From Thermodesulfovibrio yellowstonii (lineage in GTDB: Bacteria; Nitrospirota; Thermodesulfovibrionia; Thermodesulfovibrionales; Dissulfurispiraceae): a stretch of DNA of 64,000 nt. The stretch spans positions 1-64,000 of the forward strand of contig DYHD01000001.1 of NCBI GenBank assembly GCA_020724365.1, in the 5' to 3' direction. Position numbers and translations under genes: made by a program. The notes beneath the pieces are model-generated. The model made no database searches. It was given only the letters and a program-made list of their open reading frames with translations, and had not been told where the DNA came from. This document shows, piece after piece, positions 33,397 through 43,141 of the stretch; position 1 is the first letter of the stretch, and each line of letters starts with the position of its first letter.

Positions 33397-36071
33397 AAGG
33401 CATGTCCAAGGCTGAAATGCAGTTCACCTCTGCTCTCGCCAGGTTCTCTTTTTAGTTTAAAACCATAATCTATTCTTAAAGGTCCAACAGGTGTTTTATA
33501 TCTCAAACCAATGCCAGTTGTAAACTTAAATCCTGATATATCAACTTGACTTATGTTTTGCCAAACATTGCCCGCATCGAAAAAGCCAACAATGCCGATA
33601 TCCCTTCCAACATCAGTCCTTAATTCCACATTGCCCATAGCAAACACATTCCCTCCTGTAGGATTTCCATCTTTCCCTTTTGGACCGAGCATATCCTGAG
33701 CATATCCCCTTACCGAGGTTCTTCCTCCAAGAAAGAACCTCTCCACTATAGGCAGTTCGTTTGTACTACTGAAACCTTCTGCAATACCACCGCTTAAAGA
33801 TGTAGCAAAAACTATCCTATCTGATAATTTTAGATATTTATTTCCATAAAATATTACTTTGATAAAATCGGTCTCTCCCAAAAATAGGCTCGATGCAATT
33901 TTTACTGATAATCCAGTAAGCACACCCTTAGTAGGTTCAAATGGGTTGTCTCTCGTATCAAATATCAGCCCCGATTTAAAGCCGCTAATTATCAAAGTTC
34001 CGACATCTTCTCTGCTGAGTATTATGTCTGGTTTCACATCGGATGTATTAACAACAGAGAAAAGATAATACAGATCAGCCTTGATATTTTCATTTATATT
34101 CTTTTCCAGTCCTGCTGAAGCTGAAGTTCTCCTCAACTTATAAAGGATATCTCTGGTATCCAGACTTATATCCTTCCTGTCTTCAAATAATAATAGTGAT
34201 TTAAAAGAAAATCTACGGTTTGTGAAAATAAACCAAGGGTCTATATATGAAATTATAAATCTTTTCTCAAGACTGCTTAATTCAGTTCTCAAAGATCCAA
34301 ATCTATTCATACCCCATAAATTTTTATAACTTAAGTCGAGAAATAATCTATATCGTTCATATTCGCCATATCCAACCCCGAATTCAATAACTCCATGGTT
34401 TGCCTCATCCAGATAATAGATTATATCCCTCTTGTTTTCTACTATGTAATCAGAAAGCTTTACATCTACATCCCTGAATAAACCGAGTCTTTGCAGTTGA
34501 TGTCTTTCTTTTAGAACTAAACTATAATTAAATGGATCGCTCTCTTTATGCTGCAGTTCCCGCTCTATTACTTTCAATTTTGTCCTTTCATTCCCCACAA
34601 CAATGGTTTTGCCAAAGGATGTCATCTCTCCTTCTTCAATAATAAATTTAATTTCGGCGGAATGATTAGTAAAAATACTTTCAGGTAAAACCCTTGCCTT
34701 TATAAAACCGGATCTGGCGTAAGAGTTCTGTATCTTTTGTCTGGCATCAGATATATCCAACTCATTATATGGAACCCCCGGTTTTAATGGTATTTTTGCC
34801 AAAAGTTCTGCCTCTGTAAAGAATTTATTATTAAAGAATATAATATTTGATATTATAGTCTGTTCCCCCTCGGTCACAAAAAAAACTATATCAACTAAAT
34901 CATCATACATAGAGATTTCTGGGCTCGCAACTATAGCTTCTAAATATCCCAGCGAATGAAGGAATTCTATCAATGTTTCTCTATTAGGTTCTATAGCGGT
35001 AATATCAAAAAAATCCCTTTTTCTTAATGTCAAAATATTTATTAATCTTTCTCCCGGCATCTTTGTTCCGGCGAAACTTATTTCTCTTACCCTGTATCTC
35101 ACGCCCTCAAATATATAGAAATTTAAAGAAACAGTGTCTGGTGTCTCTGACATTATTGAAATAATATCAGCAAAAGGAAACCCTCTTTTATGATAAGCTG
35201 AAATGAGTCTTGTCTTCATTTCTTCCGCTATATCCAAATTTATTTCATCTATTTCATAAAAAAAAATCTCTTCCTTTAGTGTTTTATCAGTTATCGAGTC
35301 ATTGCCAACAAAAATTATTTCAAGTCTACGTCCACTATGAAGATCAATAGACAGAATGCCATCTTTAAATTCATACTTTATATATACACCTATATGCTCT
35401 TGTTTTATAAGATAATCTAAGATATTTATTTTAAGTCTTTCCATCCTTGTCTCGTCGTAAATATCTCCTTCTGAGAGATTCAGATAAGATCTCACTATCT
35501 CATAATTTCCAGTTATAACAATCTTGTTTATTATTTCAGGGCTACCTTCATAAATAGTGAGCTTTAGATAACATTTGGTTGCCTTTAAGGGTGTAATTGA
35601 GTAATTGACAACTGAATTTGGAAATCCTCTTTTCTTCATTTGTTCTCTAAGAGAGTTTATCCCTTGACTTATCCTAATCGGGCTGACCCTTTCGCTTTCT
35701 TTTACACCAAAATTATTTTTTATAAATTTATTAGAAAAATGATTATTCCCTATTATCTCAATCTTATCAATTATCATTTTTTCCTGAACCCTGACATATA
35801 TGTTTGCATAATCAGGGCTGCCTTCAATAACAATATCATCAAAGATACCTTTGAGGAAAGCCCTTTTGATGCCTATTGAGAGTGCATTCCTGTCAAGAAC
35901 TTCCCCTATACGCAGACAAAGAAGATTAAGAAGTTCTTCTTTTTTAATGGAGTATAAACCCTCTACCTCTATATTGGATATTGGAGATTTATAGTTCGGT
36001 TGTGAGGCAAAGGCGTCAGGTAATATCAAAAAAATATATATAAATACAAAGGCTCTAATAAAAAGGTTCAT
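33393..36071 (-). CDS. Omp85-family outer-membrane assembly protein with seven POTRA repeats (TamA/BamA-like)
   Basis: The start at 36071 is chosen because a clean signal peptide begins there (FIRAFVFIYIFLILP, cleaved near FAS) and AAGGA precedes it. I count seven consecutive POTRA-like units over residues ~28-560, each beginning with a strand such as ISNIEVEGLYSI, IDKIEIIGNNHF, INKIVITGNYEI or VREISFAGTKMP. A 16-strand barrel follows, with SVRGYAQDMLG (loop 6 VRGY motif, ~780) and a terminal Phe. E. coli BamA has five POTRAs and TamA three. The gene directly follows tamB, so a TamA-like role is likely, though it could be the BamA of this organism. Confidence 0.88.
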   Translation of the reverse strand: MNLFIRAFVFIYIFLILPDAFASQPNYKSPISNIEVEGLYSIKKEELLNLLCLRIGEVLDRNALSIGIKRAFLKGIFDDIVIEGSPDYANIYVRVQEKMIIDKIEIIGNNHFSNKFIKNNFGVKESERVSPIRISQGINSLREQMKKRGFPNSVVNYSITPLKATKCYLKLTIYEGSPEIINKIVITGNYEIVRSYLNLSEGDIYDETRMERLKINILDYLIKQEHIGVYIKYEFKDGILSIDLHSGRRLEIIFVGNDSITDKTLKEEIFFYEIDEINLDIAEEMKTRLISAYHKRGFPFADIISIMSETPDTVSLNFYIFEGVRYRVREISFAGTKMPGERLINILTLRKRDFFDITAIEPNRETLIEFLHSLGYLEAIVASPEISMYDDLVDIVFFVTEGEQTIISNIIFFNNKFFTEAELLAKIPLKPGVPYNELDISDARQKIQNSYARSGFIKARVLPESIFTNHSAEIKFIIEEGEMTSFGKTIVVGNERTKLKVIERELQHKESDPFNYSLVLKERHQLQRLGLFRDVDVKLSDYIVENKRDIIYYLDEANHGVIEFGVGYGEYERYRLFLDLSYKNLWGMNRFGSLRTELSSLEKRFIISYIDPWFIFTNRRFSFKSLLLFEDRKDISLDTRDILYKLRRTSASAGLEKNINENIKADLYYLFSVVNTSDVKPDIILSREDVGTLIISGFKSGLIFDTRDNPFEPTKGVLTGLSVKIASSLFLGETDFIKVIFYGNKYLKLSDRIVFATSLSGGIAEGFSSTNELPIVERFFLGGRTSVRGYAQDMLGPKGKDGNPTGGNVFAMGNVELRTDVGRDIGIVGFFDAGNVWQNISQVDISGFKFTTGIGLRYKTPVGPLRIDYGFKLKREPGESRGELHFSLGHAF

Positions 36072-36084
36072 TTTTGCTGTTTCC

Positions 36085-39000
36085 TTATTTGAATTCAAAT
36101 CTAAACTTGATATCTCCTCCGATTGCAGCCCTTTCATCCCTTATAAAAACAAAAGAGGTGTTTTTATCCAATAAATACTCAAGCCTCCATATCTGCTCTT
36201 CGCCTGTTCCAGCAGAGGTGCTATATGTAACGAGTAATTTGTCGCCCATAATCTTCTTTGAGGCAGTTAGTCTTGGGGTAATTGTACCTGTTATTTTTGA
36301 AACCTGCGGATCAATCTGTATTCTGTCAAGACCAGTAATAGTCCTTATTCTTTCTTCAAGCACATCTTGAAGTTTCCCAGCGAGAAACAAAGAAGCCTCT
36401 CCAGCTCCGATACCGCCTTCCAGTCCCTTCATCTGCCTGCCAATATTGCCAACGGTTAGAAGGCTGAAAATATCCCCTTCATTAAGATGGGGATCTGAGC
36501 TCAGAGTAAGGTCAAAACGCTCAAAATTGCCGTCAAGATGAAGTTTTATAAGATAGTTCTTAACCTTTGTATCTGCAGTGATGTCAAAATGAGGGGTTGT
36601 CTTTTCTGGATCTATAAAATCAACGCGTGCCTTTAAAACCCTAAATTCATTATTTCTGAAATAAACAATGCCCTTATCAGTATATACTTTGCCTAATAAA
36701 ACGGGTTTACTTACAATGCCGCGCAATATTATATCCATTTTTGCAGTTGTATCAGCAATATTGTTATTGATTATCAGACTATCCCCCTTTACCCTGATAT
36801 TAATGGCGGTCTGTCCAAACCTTGAGACATCAAGTTTAGGAGCTTCTCTTTTGCGAACTTGTAATAGCCAGCTTTTCCATTCGACCCTTTCTGTATATTT
36901 CGCTCTTTTTATATCGATATCCCCTGATAACTCTTGCGATTTCATATTCCCCCGATAGTATAGAACTCCATCCAAGTTTGCCAACAGATCCTTTGATGGA
37001 GATAATGTCAAATCTTTAAGTCTTGATTCAATAAAAAAGTTCTTAATTTCTAATCCTTGCAAATATATCGTCCCAAAAGCAAAGACATCTCCACCGGCAA
37101 GTTTACTATTTATATTTTTTACAATAATTTTGTTTTCATCTACATATAGATAGGCAGATATAGAAGTCATTCTATAAGGGATATTTTTCATCGCTAGCGT
37201 GCCATTCGTTAAATCAATTCCACCGTCAATTTTAGGCTTATCCCACAGCCCTGTGAGGGATCCCGAAAAATAAGCTTTACCCCTTAATGTCTCTACTTCT
37301 TTAAAAAGCACCTTAATTGGCGCAATAGAGGCGGTACCATCAATCTGTAAGTCATAATTTTTTCCAATTGATATGCCACCACTAAGGCTTAACTCTGTAT
37401 CATCACCCTGCATTACAAAACTGCCTATACTTATAGCCTTGTTATTTATATTTACAAGTATGTCAGAGCTATTGGCAAGTCCTACCCCGTATAAATGAAG
37501 ATATGTTCTATTAAGCACAATATTTGCGTTAATGTTATTTTTGTCGCCATATGCTTTTACATTACCGGTTAAATTTAGAAGAAGGTCATCAGGAGCTTCT
37601 TTTATAAAGCCTGAAAGCAAAGGTGCATAATTTGCTGGTTTAAGAACAAGATCGGCAGACCACGGCATAATCCCGGTAAGACTTGCATTACCTATCAATG
37701 TTAACCTATTATCCATAATTGATAGATTGAGATCAGCTTTTTTTTCAGCTATTTTTAAATTAACGCTCCCTTTACTAAGCCACCCTACCCTATTTTTCTT
37801 GCCGTGTAAAAAAGCTTTTATCTCCAGCCTTGGATTATCAAGACTTCCTTCGCCACTGATAGTTAAATTATCGAGATACATTTCCCTTAAGATATCTGTT
37901 TTATGTTCTTCCTTTAAGAACTCTGAGAAGATATCAACTATTTTAATTTGATTACCTTTTGCATTAAGATGATACTTTTTATCTAATGAGATCGAGCCAT
38001 TGAATGATAATAGAGAATCTCCCTTCTTAAGAGATGCTGGACCAATAAGGAATTGCCTTTTTGCATAGGAAAAATTACCCACTAAATTGTCTGCAAGGTA
38101 ATGCTCTCTATATGAAAAACCTTTCGCATTGAATTCACCGGAAAAACTCAAAGAATTCGGTTGTCCTTTCATATAAAAATCTGTACTCAAAAGACCGTTC
38201 ATTTCTGGAAGCCCCTTTATCGTTTGGGAGATAATTCCTATATCAAAATTTTTTCCTGTTAATTTAAGGTCATAATCGGGCTCTTTTATCTCAAATAACT
38301 TGGTCGCTTTTTTAAAAAATATTTTTCCTCTTGCAGAGAATTCATCTTGCTGGTGTTTTGCATAAAAATTCTTCAAAATGAGGATGTTTTTCTCATAAGT
38401 TAAAGTAGTTCTTACAGAACTAAAATTAAAAACTTTGTTATTAAAGACATCAGTCGCAGCTAAGTTAGCAGTTGCAAGAGATAAGCCTTCAGATGTAAAA
38501 TTTAAGTCAATTAAAGGATTATCAAATTTTCCAGAAAGCAAGAGATTATACTCGCCGCTACCCGAGACTGCTGTAAAATAAGGGCTTGTAATATCTTTGA
38601 GATCTAAAGTTTTTCCTTTTCCGGTAAAATTTAATTTACTGTTTTTAAGGTCAACTGTTCCTGTTGCAGCAAGGCTGGATTTAGGATTTGAGAAAACCAG
38701 ATGTGAAAAATTAATAAGATTATCTCTCATAGATAAAATGCCTTTAATCTCTCCTATTCTGCCCAAGATATCTTTACCATAATCTACATTTTTATAAATG
38801 AAATTAATATCGGGATTGAAAACACTACCTGATGAAGATATCTCACCACTGACTTTGCCTTCAGGCAGATTAGGATCCCATTTTATTAGTTCAAAGAGTT
38901 TCTTGCTGGAAACATCATGAGCTTTAACATTAAAAGCATAATAATTGACAACAGGAAGGTTAATAACTGCTTCAGCATCTGCACTTCCACCATATAGTGA

Positions 39001-40077
39001 GGCAACTCCATTTGTGAATCTCATCTTACCTTCTGAATAGTCAACCTGGCAATTAAGTTTATCAATCTCAACCCCGAATAGATTGCCTTTCTGCAATTCA
39101 GCAGAAGCATTTCCTACTACATCATCAAGTCTGCCTTTTAATGTGCCATTAAAGGTGAGCTTGCCTTGAAGTGTTTCTTTAACTTTAAGCAATTCCATCA
39201 GGGTTTCGAGATAGATATCCCCTTTAACCTTAAGATTTAGAAAAATATTTTTTAAATCTGATTTAAGGTCAACTGCCTTTATGCTTCCTTTTACAGACAG
39301 AAATCCTTCCCCTCTATTGACAAGACCAAACATTTTTTTCAGTGAGTCAACGAGCAGGTTAAGTTCTGTTCCTAATTCACCAGAGAACTTTTTAATATTG
39401 AAAAAACCCGATGTCTTTAAATTAGAATTATTATTTAAAGTAAAATGTAATGACTTAATATCTAAGATATTGTTTTCTAAGATTATATGCAAAGCCATTC
39501 TTCCATCGAGATTTAAAACATCCTTTTTTGAAAATGAGATTTTATCCCCAGAAATTTTGATCTCAGGCCTGCCTAATGTCAGTATATAAGAATTAAAACC
39601 ACTCATGGACAAAGTATAATTGTTATCCCAAATAGCGATATTTGCATTATCAATATGAACAGACTTGATTATTAAAGTTATTGGCTTTTTTTTGTCAGTT
39701 GTATTAAGTTTTGGAATTGATGAAATAATATCTTCAAGCTGTTTTTTTTGCATTGAGATAACAGGTTCTTTAATAGACAATCTCTTAACCATGATCTTTT
39801 TATTAAACAATTCAAAGAAGCCTATGTATCCTCTAACCTTTTTTGTATGAAAAATCTCTTTATTATCATCATCAAAAGCCTTTAATTCGTTAATGCCAAC
39901 AAACAAAGGAAAAATATTCAAATATATCTTATCTGCAGATACTTTCTTATTAATAACATATTCTATTTCAGGCAATATTATAGCTTTAAGATTTTCAGAT
40001 ACAAATGAGCTGCGCATTAAAATAAAAGTGAAAAGAAATATGATTAATAGAAGAGTTACGGCGATTGTTTTCTTCAT
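36085..40077 (-). CDS. tamB: TamB (DUF490) translocation and assembly module protein
   Basis: The 1330-residue protein has one N-terminal membrane helix (TIAVTLLLIIFLFTFIL) and a long, repetitive beta-rich body of AsmA/TamB type, with segments such as LDGRMALHIILENN and VKGDIYLETL that predict a beta-taco groove for lipid transport between the membranes. The C-terminal ~330 residues match DUF490: LARLKDLTL-like, GIVYFRNNEFRVLKARVDF and FSLLTVGNIGRQMKG. It ends 13 nt before the Omp85 gene, giving the canonical TamB-TamA pair. Confidence 0.93.
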   Translation of the reverse strand: MKKTIAVTLLLIIFLFTFILMRSSFVSENLKAIILPEIEYVINKKVSADKIYLNIFPLFVGINELKAFDDDNKEIFHTKKVRGYIGFFELFNKKIMVKRLSIKEPVISMQKKQLEDIISSIPKLNTTDKKKPITLIIKSVHIDNANIAIWDNNYTLSMSGFNSYILTLGRPEIKISGDKISFSKKDVLNLDGRMALHIILENNILDIKSLHFTLNNNSNLKTSGFFNIKKFSGELGTELNLLVDSLKKMFGLVNRGEGFLSVKGSIKAVDLKSDLKNIFLNLKVKGDIYLETLMELLKVKETLQGKLTFNGTLKGRLDDVVGNASAELQKGNLFGVEIDKLNCQVDYSEGKMRFTNGVASLYGGSADAEAVINLPVVNYYAFNVKAHDVSSKKLFELIKWDPNLPEGKVSGEISSSGSVFNPDINFIYKNVDYGKDILGRIGEIKGILSMRDNLINFSHLVFSNPKSSLAATGTVDLKNSKLNFTGKGKTLDLKDITSPYFTAVSGSGEYNLLLSGKFDNPLIDLNFTSEGLSLATANLAATDVFNNKVFNFSSVRTTLTYEKNILILKNFYAKHQQDEFSARGKIFFKKATKLFEIKEPDYDLKLTGKNFDIGIISQTIKGLPEMNGLLSTDFYMKGQPNSLSFSGEFNAKGFSYREHYLADNLVGNFSYAKRQFLIGPASLKKGDSLLSFNGSISLDKKYHLNAKGNQIKIVDIFSEFLKEEHKTDILREMYLDNLTISGEGSLDNPRLEIKAFLHGKKNRVGWLSKGSVNLKIAEKKADLNLSIMDNRLTLIGNASLTGIMPWSADLVLKPANYAPLLSGFIKEAPDDLLLNLTGNVKAYGDKNNINANIVLNRTYLHLYGVGLANSSDILVNINNKAISIGSFVMQGDDTELSLSGGISIGKNYDLQIDGTASIAPIKVLFKEVETLRGKAYFSGSLTGLWDKPKIDGGIDLTNGTLAMKNIPYRMTSISAYLYVDENKIIVKNINSKLAGGDVFAFGTIYLQGLEIKNFFIESRLKDLTLSPSKDLLANLDGVLYYRGNMKSQELSGDIDIKRAKYTERVEWKSWLLQVRKREAPKLDVSRFGQTAINIRVKGDSLIINNNIADTTAKMDIILRGIVSKPVLLGKVYTDKGIVYFRNNEFRVLKARVDFIDPEKTTPHFDITADTKVKNYLIKLHLDGNFERFDLTLSSDPHLNEGDIFSLLTVGNIGRQMKGLEGGIGAGEASLFLAGKLQDVLEERIRTITGLDRIQIDPQVSKITGTITPRLTASKKIMGDKLLVTYSTSAGTGEEQIWRLEYLLDKNTSFVFIRDERAAIGGDIKFRFEFK

Positions 40078-40167
40078 AATGGTTTAAAGATATTTTGTAA
40101 ATTCAATTTAGATTATAAAAATCAATGCTTTAAAGAAATCTAAAAATAAGACTGTAAAGATTATACC

Positions 40168-40379
40168 TAATTAGTGTTTGTTTATAAACTATGGTTTTCC
40201 ATTATTGTCATGCCTGAAGCCTGCCCTCGAATGTTGTTGTCGGGGGGGGTCCTTAGCCGAGCATATAGAAAGGCTTGAAAAGACTGGATTCCCATTCCCC
40301 AATTAAGAACTTCGGGGACAAGTTTCATGGGAATGACAGATAGAAGGCAACCTTTCAATTTATAAACAGACTCTAATTA
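40168..40379. mobile_element. MITE-like element B (212 bp, 21-bp imperfect terminal inverted repeats)
   Basis: The ends 40168-40188 and 40359-40379 are inverted repeats matching at 19 of 21 positions (TAATTAG..TTTATAAA). The interior contains GATTCCCATTCCC (40288-40300) and CATGGGAATGACA (40327-40339), the intergenic repeat theme ending in TGTCATTCCC, and a G-run GGGGGGGGT. No transposase ORF exists. The terminal repeats differ from elements A and C, so this is a separate family. Confidence 0.6.
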
Positions 40380-40432
40380 AAGTTTATCAAAAAAATTGAG
40401 AAAAAGTCATTAGAGAGAATATGCAAAACTCC

Positions 40433-40452
40433 CGATTTGGATATATCAAACA
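40433..40452 (-). repeat. 20-bp dispersed repeat, inverse copy of 29637-29656
   Basis: CGATTTGGATATATCAAACA is the exact reverse complement of 29637-29656. It lies between element B and the PBP1A promoter and probably is a solo end of an intergenic element. Confidence 0.6.
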
Positions 40453-40553
40453 TTGGTAGGACAGACAGGGTTGTTCGAAATAACAGATAAATCAAAGTGT
40501 TTACAATCCTATCTTTGTTTTTGGGTAAAATGAGTTTTCATGTAAAAATTCAG

Positions 40554-40559
40554 TATAAT
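40554..40559 (+). promoter_or_regulatory. -10 box of the PBP1A gene, 5 nt before its start codon
   Basis: TATAAT is followed after 5 nt by the ATG at 40565, with no Shine-Dalgarno. No clear -35 is seen (TTTTCA 40535-40540 is 13 nt away). If used, the transcript starts at the ATG. Confidence 0.4.
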
Positions 40560-40564
40560 ATAGA

Positions 40565-42343
40565 ATGCCTTTTATAAGATGTCTAAAGCTTTCATTTCTC
40601 TTTCTATTTATATTTCTGATAGGGATAGGTGCTATCTTTTTTTATTTAATAATAATGGACTTGCCTGATATTACTTCTCTTAAGAGTTATAAACCGCTGG
40701 AATCATCAATTATATATTCGACTGATGGAAGGGTACTAGCTGAGTTATTCGTTGAAAGGAGAACTTTTATACCTGAGTATAATATACCTACCATCACAAA
40801 GCTTGCTTTTGTGGCAATAGAAGACCAGAGATTCTATTCTCATCCCGGAATTGACATTATAGGGATAATGAGGGCTTTATATAAAGACATTCTTGCAGGC
40901 GAAATAGTTGAAGGAGGAAGCACTATTACACAACAATTAGCAAAAATGCTTTTTCTCACCCCTGAAAAAAGCCTAAAAAGAAAGATAAAAGAGGCAATTC
41001 TTTCTGCACAGATCGAAAAAAAATATACTAAGGATGAAATATTGGGTATTTATATCAACCATGTTTATTTCGGTTCGAGGGCTTATGGGATAGAGGCTGC
41101 AGCTCAGGCTTTCTTTGGCAAATCAGCATTTGAATTAAACCTTGCGGAAATAGCTCTGCTTGCTGGAATGCCTAAAGCGCCTTCATCTTTATCACCCTTT
41201 AAAAATCCTCAAAAGGCTCTTGCAAGAAGGCAGATAGTTTTAAACAAGATGTTTGAAAATGGCTTTATAACAAAAGAACAATTAGTTTCTGCTAATTCCG
41301 AGTCATTGCCGCAGCAAGTGATCCCTCGAAAATATAACGCCCCATATTTTATAGAATTTCTCAGGCTTCACCTTGAGAATAAATATGGCGATGAATTATA
41401 TACATCAGGCTTGAAGATATATTCAACTATTGATTATATTATGCAAAATATAGCACAGGATGCAGTCAAGCAAGGGATAGCTGCTATAGAAAGACGAACA
41501 GCCTCAGGCGTGCAAGGAGCATTAATAGCTATGGATTTAAGGACGGGTCATATCAAAGCAATGGTAGGAGGCACTGATTTCTGGCAATCTCAGTTTAATA
41601 GATCTGTATCAGCCTTGAGGCAGCCAGGTTCTTCATTTAAGCCTTTTGTTTATGCTGTGGCATTAGAAAATGGTATGAATATAGATGACAATATCCTAGA
41701 TAGTCCAATATCATTTAAAGCCTCAGGTAGAAATAAAATTTGGTCACCAAAAAATTATGATAATAAATATCATGGCTATGTGCAGCTTAAAACAGCTCTT
41801 GCACTCTCATTAAATACAGCAACGGTAAGGCTTGCGAGCGGTCTTGGAATAGAAAATATTATAGCATTTATTAATAAGTGCGGCATAGAGAGGAATCTTG
41901 ACCCTTACTTACCCCTTGCACTTGGTGCATCTGAAGTTACTTTGGTAGAATTGACAACTGCTTATTCTGTATTTTCAACAGGAAGAAGGGTCAAGCCAAT
42001 TCCATATGAAAGGATTACTAGCAGAGAAGGGGTGACATTAGAGGAGTTAATTCCATCCTCTGAAGAAATACTTTCAAGGGAAACGGCTGAAAAAATGAAG
42101 GTTCTTCTTAGAAGTGTCGTAGAGGAAGGAACTGCTCAAAGAGCAAAAGAACTTGATAAAAAGGTATATGGGAAGACTGGAACTACGAATAATTTTTCTG
42201 ATGCTTGGTTTATAGGTTTTGATGATAGGCTGGTAGTTGGTGTCTGGGTCGGAAGAGATAATCACACGCCAATAGGACAGAAAGAAACAGGTGCTTCTGC
42301 TGCATTGCCGATATGGATAGATTTCATGAAGAACATACCATAG
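40565..42343 (+). CDS. Class A penicillin-binding protein 1A (transglycosylase/transpeptidase)
   Basis: One N-terminal membrane helix (~9-32) leads to a GT51 glycosyltransferase with EDQRFYSHPGID (~97-108, catalytic Glu), GGSTITQQLAKML (~128-140) and KKYTKDEILGIYINHVYFG. The transpeptidase has the SxxK motif in PGSSFKPF, SLNTATV (SxN) and YGKTGTTNNFSDAWF (KTG). At 592 residues it lacks the extra OB-fold and long C-terminal tail of many PBP1A proteins. It builds and crosslinks peptidoglycan at the periplasmic face. Flanked by intergenic repeats, it is monocistronic. Confidence 0.95.
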   Translation: MPFIRCLKLSFLFLFIFLIGIGAIFFYLIIMDLPDITSLKSYKPLESSIIYSTDGRVLAELFVERRTFIPEYNIPTITKLAFVAIEDQRFYSHPGIDIIGIMRALYKDILAGEIVEGGSTITQQLAKMLFLTPEKSLKRKIKEAILSAQIEKKYTKDEILGIYINHVYFGSRAYGIEAAAQAFFGKSAFELNLAEIALLAGMPKAPSSLSPFKNPQKALARRQIVLNKMFENGFITKEQLVSANSESLPQQVIPRKYNAPYFIEFLRLHLENKYGDELYTSGLKIYSTIDYIMQNIAQDAVKQGIAAIERRTASGVQGALIAMDLRTGHIKAMVGGTDFWQSQFNRSVSALRQPGSSFKPFVYAVALENGMNIDDNILDSPISFKASGRNKIWSPKNYDNKYHGYVQLKTALALSLNTATVRLASGLGIENIIAFINKCGIERNLDPYLPLALGASEVTLVELTTAYSVFSTGRRVKPIPYERITSREGVTLEELIPSSEEILSRETAEKMKVLLRSVVEEGTAQRAKELDKKVYGKTGTTNNFSDAWFIGFDDRLVVGVWVGRDNHTPIGQKETGASAALPIWIDFMKNIP

Positions 42344-42426
42344 ATTATAGAACCTGCTCTATTAGTCCTAAAAGGTCTCCTGAGTTTATCATTCGAGCTT
42401 TATAACATATTGAAAAATAAATATAC

Positions 42427-42540
42427 CTATTTTAAAGTGAATTGAGTCCCTCTGATTTCATTTATTTTTGCAATGATATCAGACAATCTATCGTATTCCG
42501 AGACAGGCGGGTGTTTTTCTTCTGGTGTCAGAGGTGTGAG
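42427..42540 (-). pseudogene. Possible remnant coding fragment (37 codons, no good start)
   Basis: On the minus strand a stop-to-stop frame reads LTPEEKHPPVSEYDRLSDII in its first part and ends TQFTLK before TAG. Composition and codon use look protein-like and not random AT-rich, but the frame has only CTC, CTG or an internal TTG as start and no Shine-Dalgarno. It could be the end of a decayed gene or a real microprotein. No other coding signal is seen between 42344 and 42630. Confidence 0.25.
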
Positions 42541-42630
42541 TTAACCTTTTTGTCTCTCTAAGTTATCCCGCCTTTTTTAATGCGGTATCTGTCCATACCG
42601 TTGAGAATTGACTCCAGATCTCACAGATCT

Positions 42631-43140
42631 CTACTTATACCGTTGCACCATGAACTTAAATATCATAACATCATCATCTGAAGGATCAATTCCAGCCTTG
42701 AGCTTTGCTATCCTTAGCTGTTCAGCAACCGAGGTAATCCCTTCAATGTCAGGCAGGAGAAGACCTTTTCTAAAACCTTTAATAACTATTATGCCATATT
42801 TCATGTGGTTAAGTTCTGAGATATCATTTACTTTTACAGGTTCAGATAAAACATCAACAGAGTATTCGATATCTTGAAGTTCATCTTTTTGGATAGGTTC
42901 AAATCGTGGGTCCTCATTCGCAGCAGAGACAGCATTCTTCGTTATTTCCAAATATAAATTATCATTAGCAGGTGAAAATGTTCCTATACAGCCTCTTAAG
43001 TTACCTAGTTTCTTGAGGCATACAAATACCCCAGCTTTTTTTTGCAACTCAGTGGATATAGTTTTTGGCATAGACGGCAACTTTTTATATCTTGCATATT
43101 CCTCAACAGCTTTTTTTGCAATCTCGACATATGGATGCAT
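42631..43140 (-). CDS. AMMECR1-domain protein (AmmeMemoRadiSam system protein A)
   Basis: The start at 43140 is set by AGGGAG just upstream. The 169-residue product has the AMMECR1 signature LRGCIGTF (~49-56), preceded by GVFVCLKK and followed by the fold's core RFEPIQKDEL and ITSVAEQLRIAKLKAGI. In many anaerobes it is grouped with a Memo-like dioxygenase and a radical SAM protein. Neither partner is beside it here. It begins one nt after the polyprenyl synthase stop, so the two are coupled. Confidence 0.88.
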   Translation of the reverse strand: MHPYVEIAKKAVEEYARYKKLPSMPKTISTELQKKAGVFVCLKKLGNLRGCIGTFSPANDNLYLEITKNAVSAANEDPRFEPIQKDELQDIEYSVDVLSEPVKVNDISELNHMKYGIIVIKGFRKGLLLPDIEGITSVAEQLRIAKLKAGIDPSDDDVMIFKFMVQRYK

Positions 43141-43141
43141 A

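Noticed and set aside
40240-40250. G-run as an assembly or quadruplex signal
   Set aside because: A single run of G inside element B without partner runs; no quadruplex pattern.
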